From positions 2,542,001 through 2,606,000 of the forward strand of contig NZ_CP011807.3 in the NCBI RefSeq assembly GCF_001029105.3: a stretch of DNA of 64,000 nt. The letters are read 5' to 3'. The notes below the pieces were generated by a model that worked only from the letters and a program-made list of their open reading frames with translations, did no database searches and was not told the DNA's origin. Origin of the DNA: Pandoraea faecigallinarum (GTDB lineage: Bacteria; Pseudomonadota; Gammaproteobacteria; Burkholderiales; Burkholderiaceae). The translations under genes were made by a program, and so were the position numbers. Below, one piece after another: positions 27,298 through 35,850 of this stretch (its first letter is position 1; each line of letters starts with the position of its first letter).

Positions 27298-28855
27298 CCG
27301 AAATGATGAAAGTCGTGCCGATTTCCAACTGACTCAGCGTGGTCGGCACGCCCTCGTAGTCCCTGTCGTCGTCTACCGCTTCGATGGCGTGATGCGCCGC
27401 AGGAATTGCGATGCTCCACGGGTACAGCGGCAAAATATCGGTCTGCGGACCGGCGGCACCGCCCGGCTGCCGAGCCGTATCGAACAGCGTGAACGTCTGC
27501 ATCCCGGTCGCACCCGGGTGAGCGCCACCGGGACCGGTTTCGGCAGCCGTCACCGAGGCAATGCGCAACATCGAGAATCCCGAGACGTATTGCACATATG
27601 GCAACGCACCGATAAAGGCCTCGATGTCGTGTTGCCGGATGCACCAGCCGAAATGCGTGCGATAGCCTTCGCTGTCCTGCCATGGGGTGAGGAAGCGGGA
27701 AATCGCGTCGTTGAGCAACTCCAGGTAATGCCCGTTGCCTGCGCGCTCGGTAAAGCGCACCTTGCATCGGACCTGGATGCGCTCGTAGACGGGGTTCTCC
27801 ACCGAGATGCCCGCCCATGGTGACGACAGGGTGTTGACGAATTCGGCGATCTGCCGAACGACATTGCCATCGAGCATCGGCATTTGCTCGCCGTCGCGCC
27901 CGACCGGCCAGTACGGCAAGGGCACGATGAGCGCCTGCCCGGGCCGAACGCAGTCGTGCGGTCCGTGCTTCGTCGTGAGATTCGCGAAACACTTCACCTT
28001 ATAGACCTCGGGGAACGCTTCCAGGATCAACGACTCGAAGTCGGCCGGCGTCACGGCACGCTGCTTGTGGCGCAGACGCTCGCTTACCCGTGTGCGCATC
28101 TGTTCGCGGGTCTCCTGCGCACGCCCCCCGCACGAGGGCAGCGGCTGCGTGACCGAGAGGATGCCCGGCAGCGGGCGTCGAGCGCGCGTGATGGCGCCTG
28201 CCGGCAGGACCATGGGCGCCGACGGCGGTACGTCGTCGCCACGCCGCACCTGCACCGCTTGCGCGTGCACGGCGTACAGGCTGCAATACTTTTCCATGTC
28301 CCGGTCGGCACTCACGCGCAGCCAGTAAAGACCGTCCGGCATGACCGAATTCCCGTTGCCGATATCGGCGGGTACGCGCAGTGTCACGATGCCCGACGTC
28401 ATCAATCCATGCGTGCCATCGGTCAGGATGTCGCGCCGCGAAAGCGGCTTCCAGACGTTACCCGAGAGATAACTCCAGCGCAGCCCCGCCGGATGCGCCT
28501 CGTCGCGCGCGGCCTCGGCGACTGCCGCAACCGGCCGGGAGTCTTCGCGCAACTGGAAGAGCAGCGTGAGCGTATCGCCCAGGTCGTCGCCGTCGATACC
28601 GATGTAGAGATTGCCCGCGTCCTCGAAGCGTGGCAGCAGTTCCGGCGCCGGATAGCTCGTCACGTCGAGCGATTCCCAACCGGATGGCAGCAGATGGAGA
28701 AAGCGGCCGTCTTCGTCGCGATTCGCGATGCGCTCGACGCTGATCGCGCCGGTCGCGGCGTAGTCGAAGGCGATCGTGTTGACGATGGGCGTGTACGGCG
28801 CGCGCGGCATCGCACGCGTGCGACGCCACATGCGCCTGCGCGCGTTGGCGAGCAT
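27260..28855 (-). CDS. Baseplate J/gp47-like protein, 3' part of an interrupted gene (Afp11-like)
   Basis: This 531-codon frame carries the baseplate-J core: ETREQMRTRVSERLRHKQRA, then VTPADFESLILEAFPEVYKV and KCFANLTTKHG near residues 250-300, followed by PLYPWSIAIPAA. It is in the same frame as the 745-codon piece to its right and is separated from it only by one TAA codon (28877-28879) and seven sense codons. The first ATG at 28855 has no Shine-Dalgarno upstream, so independent translation is doubtful. The 5' part of the family (APYTPIVNTIAFDYAATG, LYIGIDGDDLGDTLTLLFQL) starts right here without a natural domain break. Read together, the two pieces give one protein of about 1284 residues. 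Confidence 0.8.
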   Translation of the reverse strand: MLANARRRMWRRTRAMPRAPYTPIVNTIAFDYAATGAISVERIANRDEDGRFLHLLPSGWESLDVTSYPAPELLPRFEDAGNLYIGIDGDDLGDTLTLLFQLREDSRPVAAVAEAARDEAHPAGLRWSYLSGNVWKPLSRRDILTDGTHGLMTSGIVTLRVPADIGNGNSVMPDGLYWLRVSADRDMEKYCSLYAVHAQAVQVRRGDDVPPSAPMVLPAGAITRARRPLPGILSVTQPLPSCGGRAQETREQMRTRVSERLRHKQRAVTPADFESLILEAFPEVYKVKCFANLTTKHGPHDCVRPGQALIVPLPYWPVGRDGEQMPMLDGNVVRQIAEFVNTLSSPWAGISVENPVYERIQVRCKVRFTERAGNGHYLELLNDAISRFLTPWQDSEGYRTHFGWCIRQHDIEAFIGALPYVQYVSGFSMLRIASVTAAETGPGGAHPGATGMQTFTLFDTARQPGGAAGPQTDILPLYPWSIAIPAAHHAIEAVDDDRDYEGVPTTLSQLEIGTTFIISDDDHEWKTDRPA

Positions 28856-28876
28856 GGTTGTCGACAGGGTCTGTGC

Positions 28877-28879
28877 TTA
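28877..28879 (-). other. In-frame TAA stop interrupting the baseplate-J gene
   Basis: The minus strand reads GGCCATGAGGTGTAAGCACA. The frame before (FAFGHEV) and after (AQTLSTTMLANARR) is identical, with only this stop between. A single change from a Tyr codon (TAC or TAT) would produce it. Confidence 0.8.
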
Positions 28880-31114
28880 CACCTCATGGCCAAAGGCAAA
28901 CGCCGGGGCCGCGAACGTGAACTTGAAAAAACCGTTCTTCGCACCGGGTCCCCAGGTCAGCGGATGCGCGGGGCCGACCCCGGCGTCCGGTTCGAACAGG
29001 TGCACGAGCGATCCGGCATCCCACACGATGGTGTTGTCGATCCGCTCGCCCTTGCCCGGCGTCACCCGCGTGTGAAACAGGGGAACAACCGGACGCGGCG
29101 GGTCTCCCGCCGGTAGCCAGCCGCCTTTGGCGAGTACCTCGACCGAGGCCAGATAGTCCTCGTTGGTCACCCGCACGTCGTAGCCGTCGTACCACGTGCC
29201 GAAGCCGCCCGTCACCCGGGGCAAATCGGCCCACTCTATCCTCAGGCGGAACCGGCTAATGCGCTTGGACGCCATCTCCGTGCTACCCGCCACCAGATAG
29301 CTGCCTAGGCGCGGAATCGGTCCGAACGGGGCAAACGGCGTCGCGGCGCTCAACTGGCCGATATTGTTGTAGAGCACCAGATCGCGGCACCCCAGCGCCT
29401 CGACGTCGATGCGCGCGCCGGTGACCGGCAGATTGCGCAGCAGACCATAAGGAAACAAGTACGCGCCGGGATTGATGACGCATCGGACCAGCGGCGTGTC
29501 CACGTCGAATGCCTCGCCATGCAGCGCCGGCGAATATCGCACGATCGATGGCGCTTGCGGCGGCACCACGAAACTCAGCCTCATCTCCCGGTCTTCGAGC
29601 CAGGGCACGTATCCCGCTATCTCGATCCAGCCGGTCTCACCGGTCAGTGCGACCGAAAACAGACTGCGAAGCATCTTGAGATACAGGTCCTGGCGCCGCA
29701 GATGCATCTGGTCGGCCACTTCACCGCTTTCATCGCCTTCACGACTGGCGCTCTCGCCGGGGACACGGCCGAACACCGCATCGGCGACCTCTGCCAGGCG
29801 CGTGACGAGCCTGTCGTCGGCAAAGGTAATCGTCAGCGTGACGACCCGCTCGCCCTCCTTGAGCAGCAGCACTTTGCTGGCCAGCGCAAATCCGATGCGC
29901 GCCGCGCTGTGCTGGCCGATGCCCGCCCCGGGTTTCGGCGCACCGAGGATGGGCCACGCCCGCGAATGCACCGTTCCTGGCGGGGTGCACGGCACTTCGT
30001 CGAACCAGGCCGCCGTGGGCCATTTCCTTGCGCTTTTCCCCGCATCGGCATCTTCGGGCAGGAGATTCTCCGGCATGCTGTAGCCGTTGTGATCGAGGTA
30101 GAGTGTCTGGACCCGGCTCACTCGTGCGCCGCTCACGCGCAACTCGTCCTCCGACCGGTAAAGGATGTCGTGGCCTTGTGCATCGATGCCGGCGGGAAAC
30201 GCCGTACCGGCAGGCACCACGACGTCTCCGGCATCCGGGTTGCGGCGCATGACCAGCCACGTACGATCCGGCACCACGCCGCGCGGCACGCTGCCGAGCA
30301 TGCGCTCATAGTAGAAGTCGATGAACTTCTGCGTGTATCCGTTGAGCTTGCTCTGAAGCTTCTCGAACTGCCTGACGAAGGCGATCAGCAGACCGACGGC
30401 CGGATCGTGCGTGCCACTATGCAACGACGCTGGCAACCGCGCCAGCGCCTCCGCGCGTACCATCTCGATGGCTTTCATGTACGCGTGAAAGTCTGCGCGC
30501 ACATCCGCCTTGCTCAGTCCCGGGCGCGCCGCTGGCGGGCGGGCCGCCGCATCGCCGGCCTGCGCGATCACGGATGTCGGGGCCTCGGTCCACACCGGGT
30601 CCAGCGGCACGCGCAGTTGCGCGGATTCCAGGGCCCCAAGCACGCCCGTCTCGCGACGGCTGAGTTGCATGATGACGGCACGCAACACCGTGCGCAGCCC
30701 AAGCCCGTTATCGCTCTGTGCCTGCGACAGCGCTTCATACCAGCCGTTGAGCGTTTCGATGAGTGCCGGCACGGGCGAGGCGCGCAACATCGACCTCAGC
30801 CCGGCGCCCGTGGCGCTCACTCCGTCGTATTCGGGCGTGTCGCGCCACCACTGAGCGAAACGCGCCGTCTCGCGCGTCAGATCGAACGCGAGAATCCGGC
30901 TCATGACGACCGTTTCGTCGGCGCGAAAGAACGGCGACCAATCGCCTTCGGGCAAGTCCTGCGCGTTATGGAACCGTACCAGTGCCGCGAACTCGACGAC
31001 AATGTCGAGCAGTTCGTGAAAGGTCATCTCGTCGAGATCGAAATACCGGTCCTGCAACGGGGGCAAAGCCCGCATTGCCTGACTGGTCCCGTCCCGGATG
31101 ATGAGGTTGTGCAT
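28877..31114 (-). CDS. eCIS baseplate protein, 5' part of an interrupted gene (Afp11-like)
   Basis: A 745-codon piece starting 9 bp after the gp25-like gene. Recognisable blocks are YFDLDEMTFHELLDIVVEFA near residue 24, FVRQFEKLQSKLNGYTQKFI then DFYYERMLG near 240, GYSMPENLLPED near 330 and GNGKNGFFKF-like sequence at the end (GPGAKNGFFKFTFAAPAFAF). It ends at GHEV just before the TAA. Related baseplate wedge proteins carry this region fused to the J-type domain found in the next piece. As it stands the product lacks the J domain. Either the product is truncated, the stop is read through, or the base is an assembly error. Confidence 0.8.
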   Translation of the reverse strand: MHNLIIRDGTSQAMRALPPLQDRYFDLDEMTFHELLDIVVEFAALVRFHNAQDLPEGDWSPFFRADETVVMSRILAFDLTRETARFAQWWRDTPEYDGVSATGAGLRSMLRASPVPALIETLNGWYEALSQAQSDNGLGLRTVLRAVIMQLSRRETGVLGALESAQLRVPLDPVWTEAPTSVIAQAGDAAARPPAARPGLSKADVRADFHAYMKAIEMVRAEALARLPASLHSGTHDPAVGLLIAFVRQFEKLQSKLNGYTQKFIDFYYERMLGSVPRGVVPDRTWLVMRRNPDAGDVVVPAGTAFPAGIDAQGHDILYRSEDELRVSGARVSRVQTLYLDHNGYSMPENLLPEDADAGKSARKWPTAAWFDEVPCTPPGTVHSRAWPILGAPKPGAGIGQHSAARIGFALASKVLLLKEGERVVTLTITFADDRLVTRLAEVADAVFGRVPGESASREGDESGEVADQMHLRRQDLYLKMLRSLFSVALTGETGWIEIAGYVPWLEDREMRLSFVVPPQAPSIVRYSPALHGEAFDVDTPLVRCVINPGAYLFPYGLLRNLPVTGARIDVEALGCRDLVLYNNIGQLSAATPFAPFGPIPRLGSYLVAGSTEMASKRISRFRLRIEWADLPRVTGGFGTWYDGYDVRVTNEDYLASVEVLAKGGWLPAGDPPRPVVPLFHTRVTPGKGERIDNTIVWDAGSLVHLFEPDAGVGPAHPLTWGPGAKNGFFKFTFAAPAFAFGHEV

Positions 31115-31123
31115 CGGCGCGCG

Positions 31124-31591
31124 CTATTCCGATGATTCGGCCGATGATTCGGCCGGTGACCCGATCTGCACCGCAGGCAGGTTGGTGCCTTCAAGGAAAT
31201 AGAACGGATAAACCATGTTGGTTCGCGTATTCGTGGCGGGAACGGTGTAGTCGATCAGGATATCCACACGGCCCTGCATGGCGTTGGACGCGTCGATGTC
31301 GATATGCTCGACGCTCACACGCGGCTCGAAAAACAGGATGGCGCGCTCGATGGCATCGCGCATCTCGGTCATCACGCTCTCGCTGATTTCCTCGAAGACA
31401 TACGCCTTGATGCCGCAGCCGAAGGTAGGCTGCATGATGCGCTCGCCCGGCACCGTGGACAGGATGATGCCGAGGCTCTCGCGAATGTCGGTTTCCGCTT
31501 CAACCATTTGCGTACGGCCATTCGCTGCGCTATCACCGAAACGCGGGGGAAACGACCACCCGGTGCCGAGAAACGATTTGTCTGTGCTCAT
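31124..31591 (-). CDS. eCIS baseplate wedge protein, gp25-like (Afp9-like)
   Basis: A 155-residue gp25/lysozyme-like wedge protein that initiates the sheath on the baseplate. The diagnostic region is ESLGIILSTVPGERIMQPTF then GCGIKAYVFE, followed by DAIERAILFFEPRVSVEHID. The N-terminus FLGTGWSFPPRFG is also family-typical. No part is missing. It lies 9 bp upstream of the interrupted baseplate-J gene and 16 bp after the PAAR gene. Confidence 0.93.
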   Translation of the reverse strand: MSTDKSFLGTGWSFPPRFGDSAANGRTQMVEAETDIRESLGIILSTVPGERIMQPTFGCGIKAYVFEEISESVMTEMRDAIERAILFFEPRVSVEHIDIDASNAMQGRVDILIDYTVPATNTRTNMVYPFYFLEGTNLPAVQIGSPAESSAESSE

Positions 31592-31607
31592 GCGTAGTCC
31601 CCGCGCC

Positions 31608-31910
31608 TCACCCGCCGATCATCACCGTCGGACAGCCCATGACGATCGCGCCGCCATGGGCGCACGTGTCGCCAACGCGAGCGGCCGGTTTGCCGCCGAT
31701 CATGACGGTCGTCGAACCCATGACGATGCTGTCCGGCGGCCCGACGCAGATGCAGTTGTCCGTCACGACCGCCGCAGGCAGCTTGCCGACAAGCACGGTC
31801 GGTACGCACGGGCCGATGATCGGGCCGCCGACGTGAGGAATCGGCGCCGGTACGGCAGGCGTCTGCATCGGGCAGGTGTGCATGTCGGTCAGTCTGGCGG
31901 CCATCGGCAT
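31608..31910 (-). CDS. PAAR-repeat spike tip protein (Afp10-like)
   Basis: A 100-residue PAAR protein that caps the central spike. It begins MPMAARLTDMHTCPMQ and has the repeated PAAR pattern: HVGGPIIGPC, VLVGKLPAAVVTDNCICVGP, VMIGGKPAARVGDTCAHGGA and VMGCPTVMIGG. The His/Cys residues that bind the tip metal ion are present. There is no C-terminal extension, so it carries no fused toxin. In Afp the PAAR gene follows gp25; here it precedes it. Confidence 0.94.
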   Translation of the reverse strand: MPMAARLTDMHTCPMQTPAVPAPIPHVGGPIIGPCVPTVLVGKLPAAVVTDNCICVGPPDSIVMGSTTVMIGGKPAARVGDTCAHGGAIVMGCPTVMIGG

Positions 31911-32025
31911 GGCGCAGTCTCCTCGGTAATTCGTTCTGTTCGTGCCTCATTGACTGAGGCGGCTGAGGTAGTTGACGGGGGGCGAACTTCGTCGTGCGTG
32001 CTTCTGCCTCGCCGTCAGCGGCGCC

Positions 32026-33816
32026 TCAGTTGATCATCACCAGCGCTCCCTTGACCGTCGTCTGCCCGCTCGCGGACAACTCCGCGGTGGCCGATCCCTT
32101 CGCCGTAAAACCGACATTGGCGGTGCTCGTGATGTTGAGTGCTTCGCTCTTGAGATCGGCCTTCGCGGACTGCTCGATGTTTCCGAGCGCGCTGATGCTG
32201 ACCTTGCCCTGCGCGTTGATGACAATGTCCTTGGGGCTGTCGAGCGTGATGCCGTCCGGCGTCATCCGGATCTTGTTGCCGTTCTGGTCGGTCAGGCAGA
32301 TCGACCTGGCGTCGTCGCTCATCTCGATGGTGTTCTTCTGCGGGGTCACCAGCGTAATGACCTTCTTCTCGTCGTCGAAGATCACCTTGAGCAGGCCCTT
32401 CGTCCACAGCGCCTTGGTGTAATTTTCGGCCGTCAGTTCGTACGGCATTTTGCGCTGGCTGCTGTAGACGCTCCCCAGCACCACCGGATAGGACGGATCG
32501 CCGTTGAGGTATCCGAGAATCACCTCGTCACCGATTTCCGGAATGAAGAACGCTCCGATGTCCGAAGATCCGTAGAAACTCGCCAGCCGCGCCCATACGC
32601 CGACCGTCTCCGCCTGCAAGACCTGCACGGCGACCTGAATGCGGTACTGACTCTCGGGGTCCGCATCGAGCTTCATGACCTTGCCAATCTGCAACCCGCC
32701 CACGCCGGGCAGCAGCCCGGACGCCATGACGTCACTCGCCCCGCGACGCTCGGAAAAGCGCTCCGGCGACATGCCGAACTCGACTTCCGTAATCCAGTTG
32801 CCGTCCGAGATGCGATGCTGCACGCCACTCACGAAGACACTGCCGCTGAACCGTTTCCCCACGCCTGCCAGTTCGATCATCGCGCCCGGTTTGGCCAGCG
32901 CGCTGCCCTGAAACGACATTCGCCCGCGAATTCGCGCAAGCGCCGCGCGCATTTGGGTCGCGTCGCCCCAGGACCTGAGGTCATCCGACGGCACCGGCAC
33001 CGTCGATTGCAGACGGAACGTCGACGGCCCCGCCACGGCGGCCAACGTCGACGCACTCAGGTTGCCCTGCGCGTAGAGCGAGACCGGCGCAGAGGTCTGC
33101 TGCACCATGGCCTGCGTGCCAGGGTCCCACGCCGCGGCAACCACGCTTTGTAATTGCGTACGCGCGTCGATGTCCGCCGAGAACGACATGAGGTCGATAC
33201 CGTAAGTCACCTTCAGTACCGCCGCCGACGACGTCTGGGGTGCCTTGACGATGACCGTGCCGTTGTCGTCGGCGATGACCAGCGCGCCGTTCGCTTCGGC
33301 CCGCAGCAGCATGAAGTCCCAGTCGGTGCTGTAGAACTGCACGATTTCCTTGTGCTGCGTGGTCGTCGCCGCCACGTCCGCCGTCGCCCCGGCCTTCTCG
33401 ATCAACTGGCTCAGAATGTCACTGTCCTTCATGTCGACGTAATTGGCGTTGTTGCAGCCGATCGTCATCTTCACGGCCTTGTGGCGACACTCCACGACCA
33501 GCCGCGCCTCGTTCCGCTCGGAAATCCGTATGCTGTGACGGATCACCACACCGTCGAAGATCGGCATCGCACTCGACCCATACCCTGCACTGATAACGAT
33601 GGCCGCGCCCGGCGCGAACGTTTCCAGATCGCTGACGGGGAAGTCGTTGTCGGGCATGTCGCCGTCGAGAATGTCGATGCGTGCCTGGCACACGCGACCG
33701 ACGGCACGCTCGATGTCCACGGCAATCACGCGAATCGTGTCGGCAATGGCGTTGCCGTTGCTCGTGATGGAGAGCTTGAGCACGGCGCTGGTATTGAGGG
33801 CGGGAGAATCGGCCAT
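32026..33816 (-). CDS. VgrG/gp27-gp5-like central spike protein (Afp8-like)
   Basis: A 596-residue spike protein. The N-terminal 350 residues correspond to the gp27-like hub (VVIRHSIRISERNEARLVVE, DWDFMLLRAEANGALVIADD). Next comes the gp5-type OB-fold (GAFFIPEIGDEVILGYLNGD then PSYPVVLGSVYSS, near 425-455) and a repetitive beta-helix needle (MTPDGITLDSPKDIVINAQG, then KVSISALGNIEQ). It ends without an effector domain. Its start at 33816 is 4 bp after the LysM gene stop. With PAAR and gp25 genes directly downstream this is the conserved spike block. Confidence 0.94.
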   Translation of the reverse strand: MADSPALNTSAVLKLSITSNGNAIADTIRVIAVDIERAVGRVCQARIDILDGDMPDNDFPVSDLETFAPGAAIVISAGYGSSAMPIFDGVVIRHSIRISERNEARLVVECRHKAVKMTIGCNNANYVDMKDSDILSQLIEKAGATADVAATTTQHKEIVQFYSTDWDFMLLRAEANGALVIADDNGTVIVKAPQTSSAAVLKVTYGIDLMSFSADIDARTQLQSVVAAAWDPGTQAMVQQTSAPVSLYAQGNLSASTLAAVAGPSTFRLQSTVPVPSDDLRSWGDATQMRAALARIRGRMSFQGSALAKPGAMIELAGVGKRFSGSVFVSGVQHRISDGNWITEVEFGMSPERFSERRGASDVMASGLLPGVGGLQIGKVMKLDADPESQYRIQVAVQVLQAETVGVWARLASFYGSSDIGAFFIPEIGDEVILGYLNGDPSYPVVLGSVYSSQRKMPYELTAENYTKALWTKGLLKVIFDDEKKVITLVTPQKNTIEMSDDARSICLTDQNGNKIRMTPDGITLDSPKDIVINAQGKVSISALGNIEQSAKADLKSEALNITSTANVGFTAKGSATAELSASGQTTVKGALVMIN

Positions 33817-33820
33817 GGGA

Positions 33821-34504
33821 TCAGACGAGCGGCGGGAAGCGCAGCATCGTGCCCGGTTCGAGCTTGCGAAAGCCCGTCAGGTTGTTGATGCGCGCGACCT
33901 CGCGGTAATACGACGGGTCGTTGTAGATACGGTTGCAAAGCAGCGGCAAGGTGTCGCCCGCCTTGACTTCCACGAGATGGCTCAGGTCCGGCGAGCTGAG
34001 ATTCGCGCGCAGCGAACTCTCCGTCGCACTCACCCAGCCGACGATACCCAGCGTCACGCGTGCTCGCAGCGGTTCGCCCGTGGGTTTGAACATCGTGTAA
34101 TCGAGCCCGATCGACTCGACTCGCCCAAAGAAAATGAAGGTGCCCCACAGCAGGCGCACGTAATTCGGCTCATGCTTCTTGCCGTCGTATTTGTAGATCA
34201 CCGCCAGCATGGCGTCGATCATGTCTTTGACCGTGCGCGATCCCGTGCCGTCCACCACGCCCGTGCCGTCGAGCACGAGATTCTCGATGGTGATGGTCTC
34301 GGGGCGCACGGCACTGAAACGCGGGGTGGCGCTCGGCTGACCCAGCGTCTGCTTCTTGTTGTATTCGATGCTCAGCTTGCGTTTGTAGCCCACGGGGTTG
34401 ATCAACGCTTCGAACGGCGCGCGACTGCCGTCGACCGAAATCTGCCCGCTGGATACCGTGCACGGCGCAATGCTGAACTTGCGTCGGGTGAGACTCGTCG
34501 CCAC
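33821..34504 (-). CDS. LysM-containing hub/tube adaptor protein (Afp7-like)
   Basis: A 227-residue eCIS component joining spike and tube. Residues 1-170 form the adaptor domain (FEALINPVGYKRKLSIEYNK, LLWGTFIFFGRVESIGLDYT). The C-terminal LysM motif spans about 178-227 (VKAGDTLPLLCNRIYNDPSY, INNLTGFRKLEPGTMLRFPP). The start is a GTG at 34504, one base after the DUF5908 stop, with AGGGAG about ten bases upstream. Confidence 0.92.
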   Translation of the reverse strand: MATSLTRRKFSIAPCTVSSGQISVDGSRAPFEALINPVGYKRKLSIEYNKKQTLGQPSATPRFSAVRPETITIENLVLDGTGVVDGTGSRTVKDMIDAMLAVIYKYDGKKHEPNYVRLLWGTFIFFGRVESIGLDYTMFKPTGEPLRARVTLGIVGWVSATESSLRANLSSPDLSHLVEVKAGDTLPLLCNRIYNDPSYYREVARINNLTGFRKLEPGTMLRFPPLV

Positions 34505-34507
34505 GGC

Positions 34508-34702
34508 TTAGCGCTCCCTCGCACGTTCGAGCATCTCGCGCACCAGCGCGCGGCATTGCGCAAGCAGTTCGCTGCGCGCCTGTTCGTCGAACGTGTAAGT
34601 CGTTGCGGACTCGTCTTCCATGGTGGCCGGCAGGCCGGCGTGGTCCGCCGCGCGCTGCACCACCGTCGATTTGATGCTTAGATGGCCGATTTCGATTGGC
34701 AT
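34508..34702 (-). CDS. Small eCIS protein, DUF5908 family
   Basis: A 64-residue protein starting MPIEIGHLSIKSTV, the hallmark of the DUF5908 family found in eCIS loci between tube and hub genes. The rest is a charged helix (LLAQCRALVREMLERARER). The ATG at 34702 has GGGGA seven bases upstream; the frame also opens at a TTG two codons earlier. Function unknown; a small chaperone or adaptor is a fair guess. Confidence 0.85.
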   Translation of the reverse strand: MPIEIGHLSIKSTVVQRAADHAGLPATMEDESATTYTFDEQARSELLAQCRALVREMLERARER

Positions 34703-34732
34703 CGCCAAATCCCCGGAATTCGCTGATTCGTG

Positions 34733-35197
34733 TTACGCCATGCGCGTCGAGTATGTGTAGCTCAACACGATCTTCTCGATGGCGACTTCGTTTTTGGTCG
34801 AGCCGAAACTCTCGATTTCCCACTTCACCGGATAAGCGTTCGCGAACGTCCAGATGCGAATCGGCAGATGCAGTTCGTCGAGCAACTGCACCATCAGCGA
34901 CTGCGGCCGTATCGGCACGATGAACTCGCCTTCGAACACCGAACGGCACCACATCACCAGCGGCGACGTCACGGAGGCAATGCCGCGTTTGAGTTCCAGA
35001 GGCGGATGCTTCACGCCTTTGGGCAGCGTGTGGACGAACCGGTTCTCGCCGCCCTCCGGCACCGATTCGGTATCGACTTCCGTACTGATGCCGGAGACGT
35101 CCCGAAACGACGCATCGACGGCGCCCGCCGTGGAGGCGAACATCACACGGAAGTGAAAGGCGGACGGCGGATAGGGATCGAACGGCGATGACGGCAT
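34733..35197 (-). CDS. eCIS inner tube protein, gp19-like (Afp5-like)
   Basis: A 154-residue tube protein (gp19/Hcp fold). It reads FHFRVMFASTAGAVDASFRD then VSGISTEVDTESVPEGGENR, followed by GVKHPPLELKRGIA and IWTFANAYPVKWEIESFGST then KNEVAIEKIVLSYTY. These are the tube family's typical strands. It differs from the other tube gene mainly in the first half, and such minor tube proteins usually sit near the baseplate end. The 88-bp spacer to the right contains short GGGAAA-rich repeats but no gene. Confidence 0.92.
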   Translation of the reverse strand: MPSSPFDPYPPSAFHFRVMFASTAGAVDASFRDVSGISTEVDTESVPEGGENRFVHTLPKGVKHPPLELKRGIASVTSPLVMWCRSVFEGEFIVPIRPQSLMVQLLDELHLPIRIWTFANAYPVKWEIESFGSTKNEVAIEKIVLSYTYSTRMA

Positions 35198-35285
35198 GTC
35201 GGCAAATCGGGAAGCGGGAAATCGGGAAAGCGGGACTCGGCGCTGGCGGCCCGTGATGCGGGCGCACCAGCGTGGCGACGCCAGC

Positions 35286-35744
35286 TCAGCTGTTGGCGAT
35301 CGTCAGACCTTCGTGCACGATCTCGATGGTCTCGATGGCGACTTCGTTGCCTTCGGACTTCAGATCGGTGCCGGTGATCTTCGTGGGCCATGCGTTGGCG
35401 AGCGTCCAGACCATCGTGGGCTTGCCCGCCTCGTCGAGCAGACTGATCGTGACCGGCACCCGTTTGATCGTGTTCATCTTGATCTGGTTGAACCAGTCCC
35501 AGAACTTGTTATCGGACTTGAACACGCCCTTCTTCATGGTCACGTTGCCGTACTTCTTCATGCCCGGCATCTTGATGACGGAGAATTCCGGGCTATCGCC
35601 ATGGCGGTACTTGATTTCTTCGGACTGGACGTCAAGTCCGCTGACTTCCTGAAACGACATGACCTGCGAATCCCACTTCACCTGGAAGTAGAACTTCGGA
35701 AGGGGCCAAACCGTGGTGGATTGTTTCGAACCATCGTCTGCCAT
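35286..35744 (-). CDS. eCIS inner tube protein, gp19-like (Afp1-like, probably major tube)
   Basis: A 152-residue tube protein. The series FYFQVKWDSQVMSFQEVSGL, EEIKYRHGDSPEFSVIKMPG, VTMKKGVFKSDNKFWDWFNQ and WTLANAWPTKITGTDLKSEG then NEVAIETIEIVHEG is the standard eCIS tube pattern. The start is the ATG at 35744, six bases after GAGG. Position directly after the sheath gene suggests this is the main tube subunit, as in phage tail operons. Confidence 0.94.
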   Translation of the reverse strand: MADDGSKQSTTVWPLPKFYFQVKWDSQVMSFQEVSGLDVQSEEIKYRHGDSPEFSVIKMPGMKKYGNVTMKKGVFKSDNKFWDWFNQIKMNTIKRVPVTISLLDEAGKPTMVWTLANAWPTKITGTDLKSEGNEVAIETIEIVHEGLTIANS

Positions 35745-35850
35745 CACACACCTCGTCTATTGATTGCATGCGGAAAATGCCGGACGGCACAGGCATCGCA
35801 CGTGGCGCTACCGTGCCACGCCCGGCCAAGCGGGTCGTGCCAGGTCGGCA

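Noticed and set aside
27260..28855. The J-domain piece as an independent gene
   Set aside because: It is in the same frame as the upstream piece with only one stop between, and its first ATG lacks a ribosome site; a split single gene is simpler.
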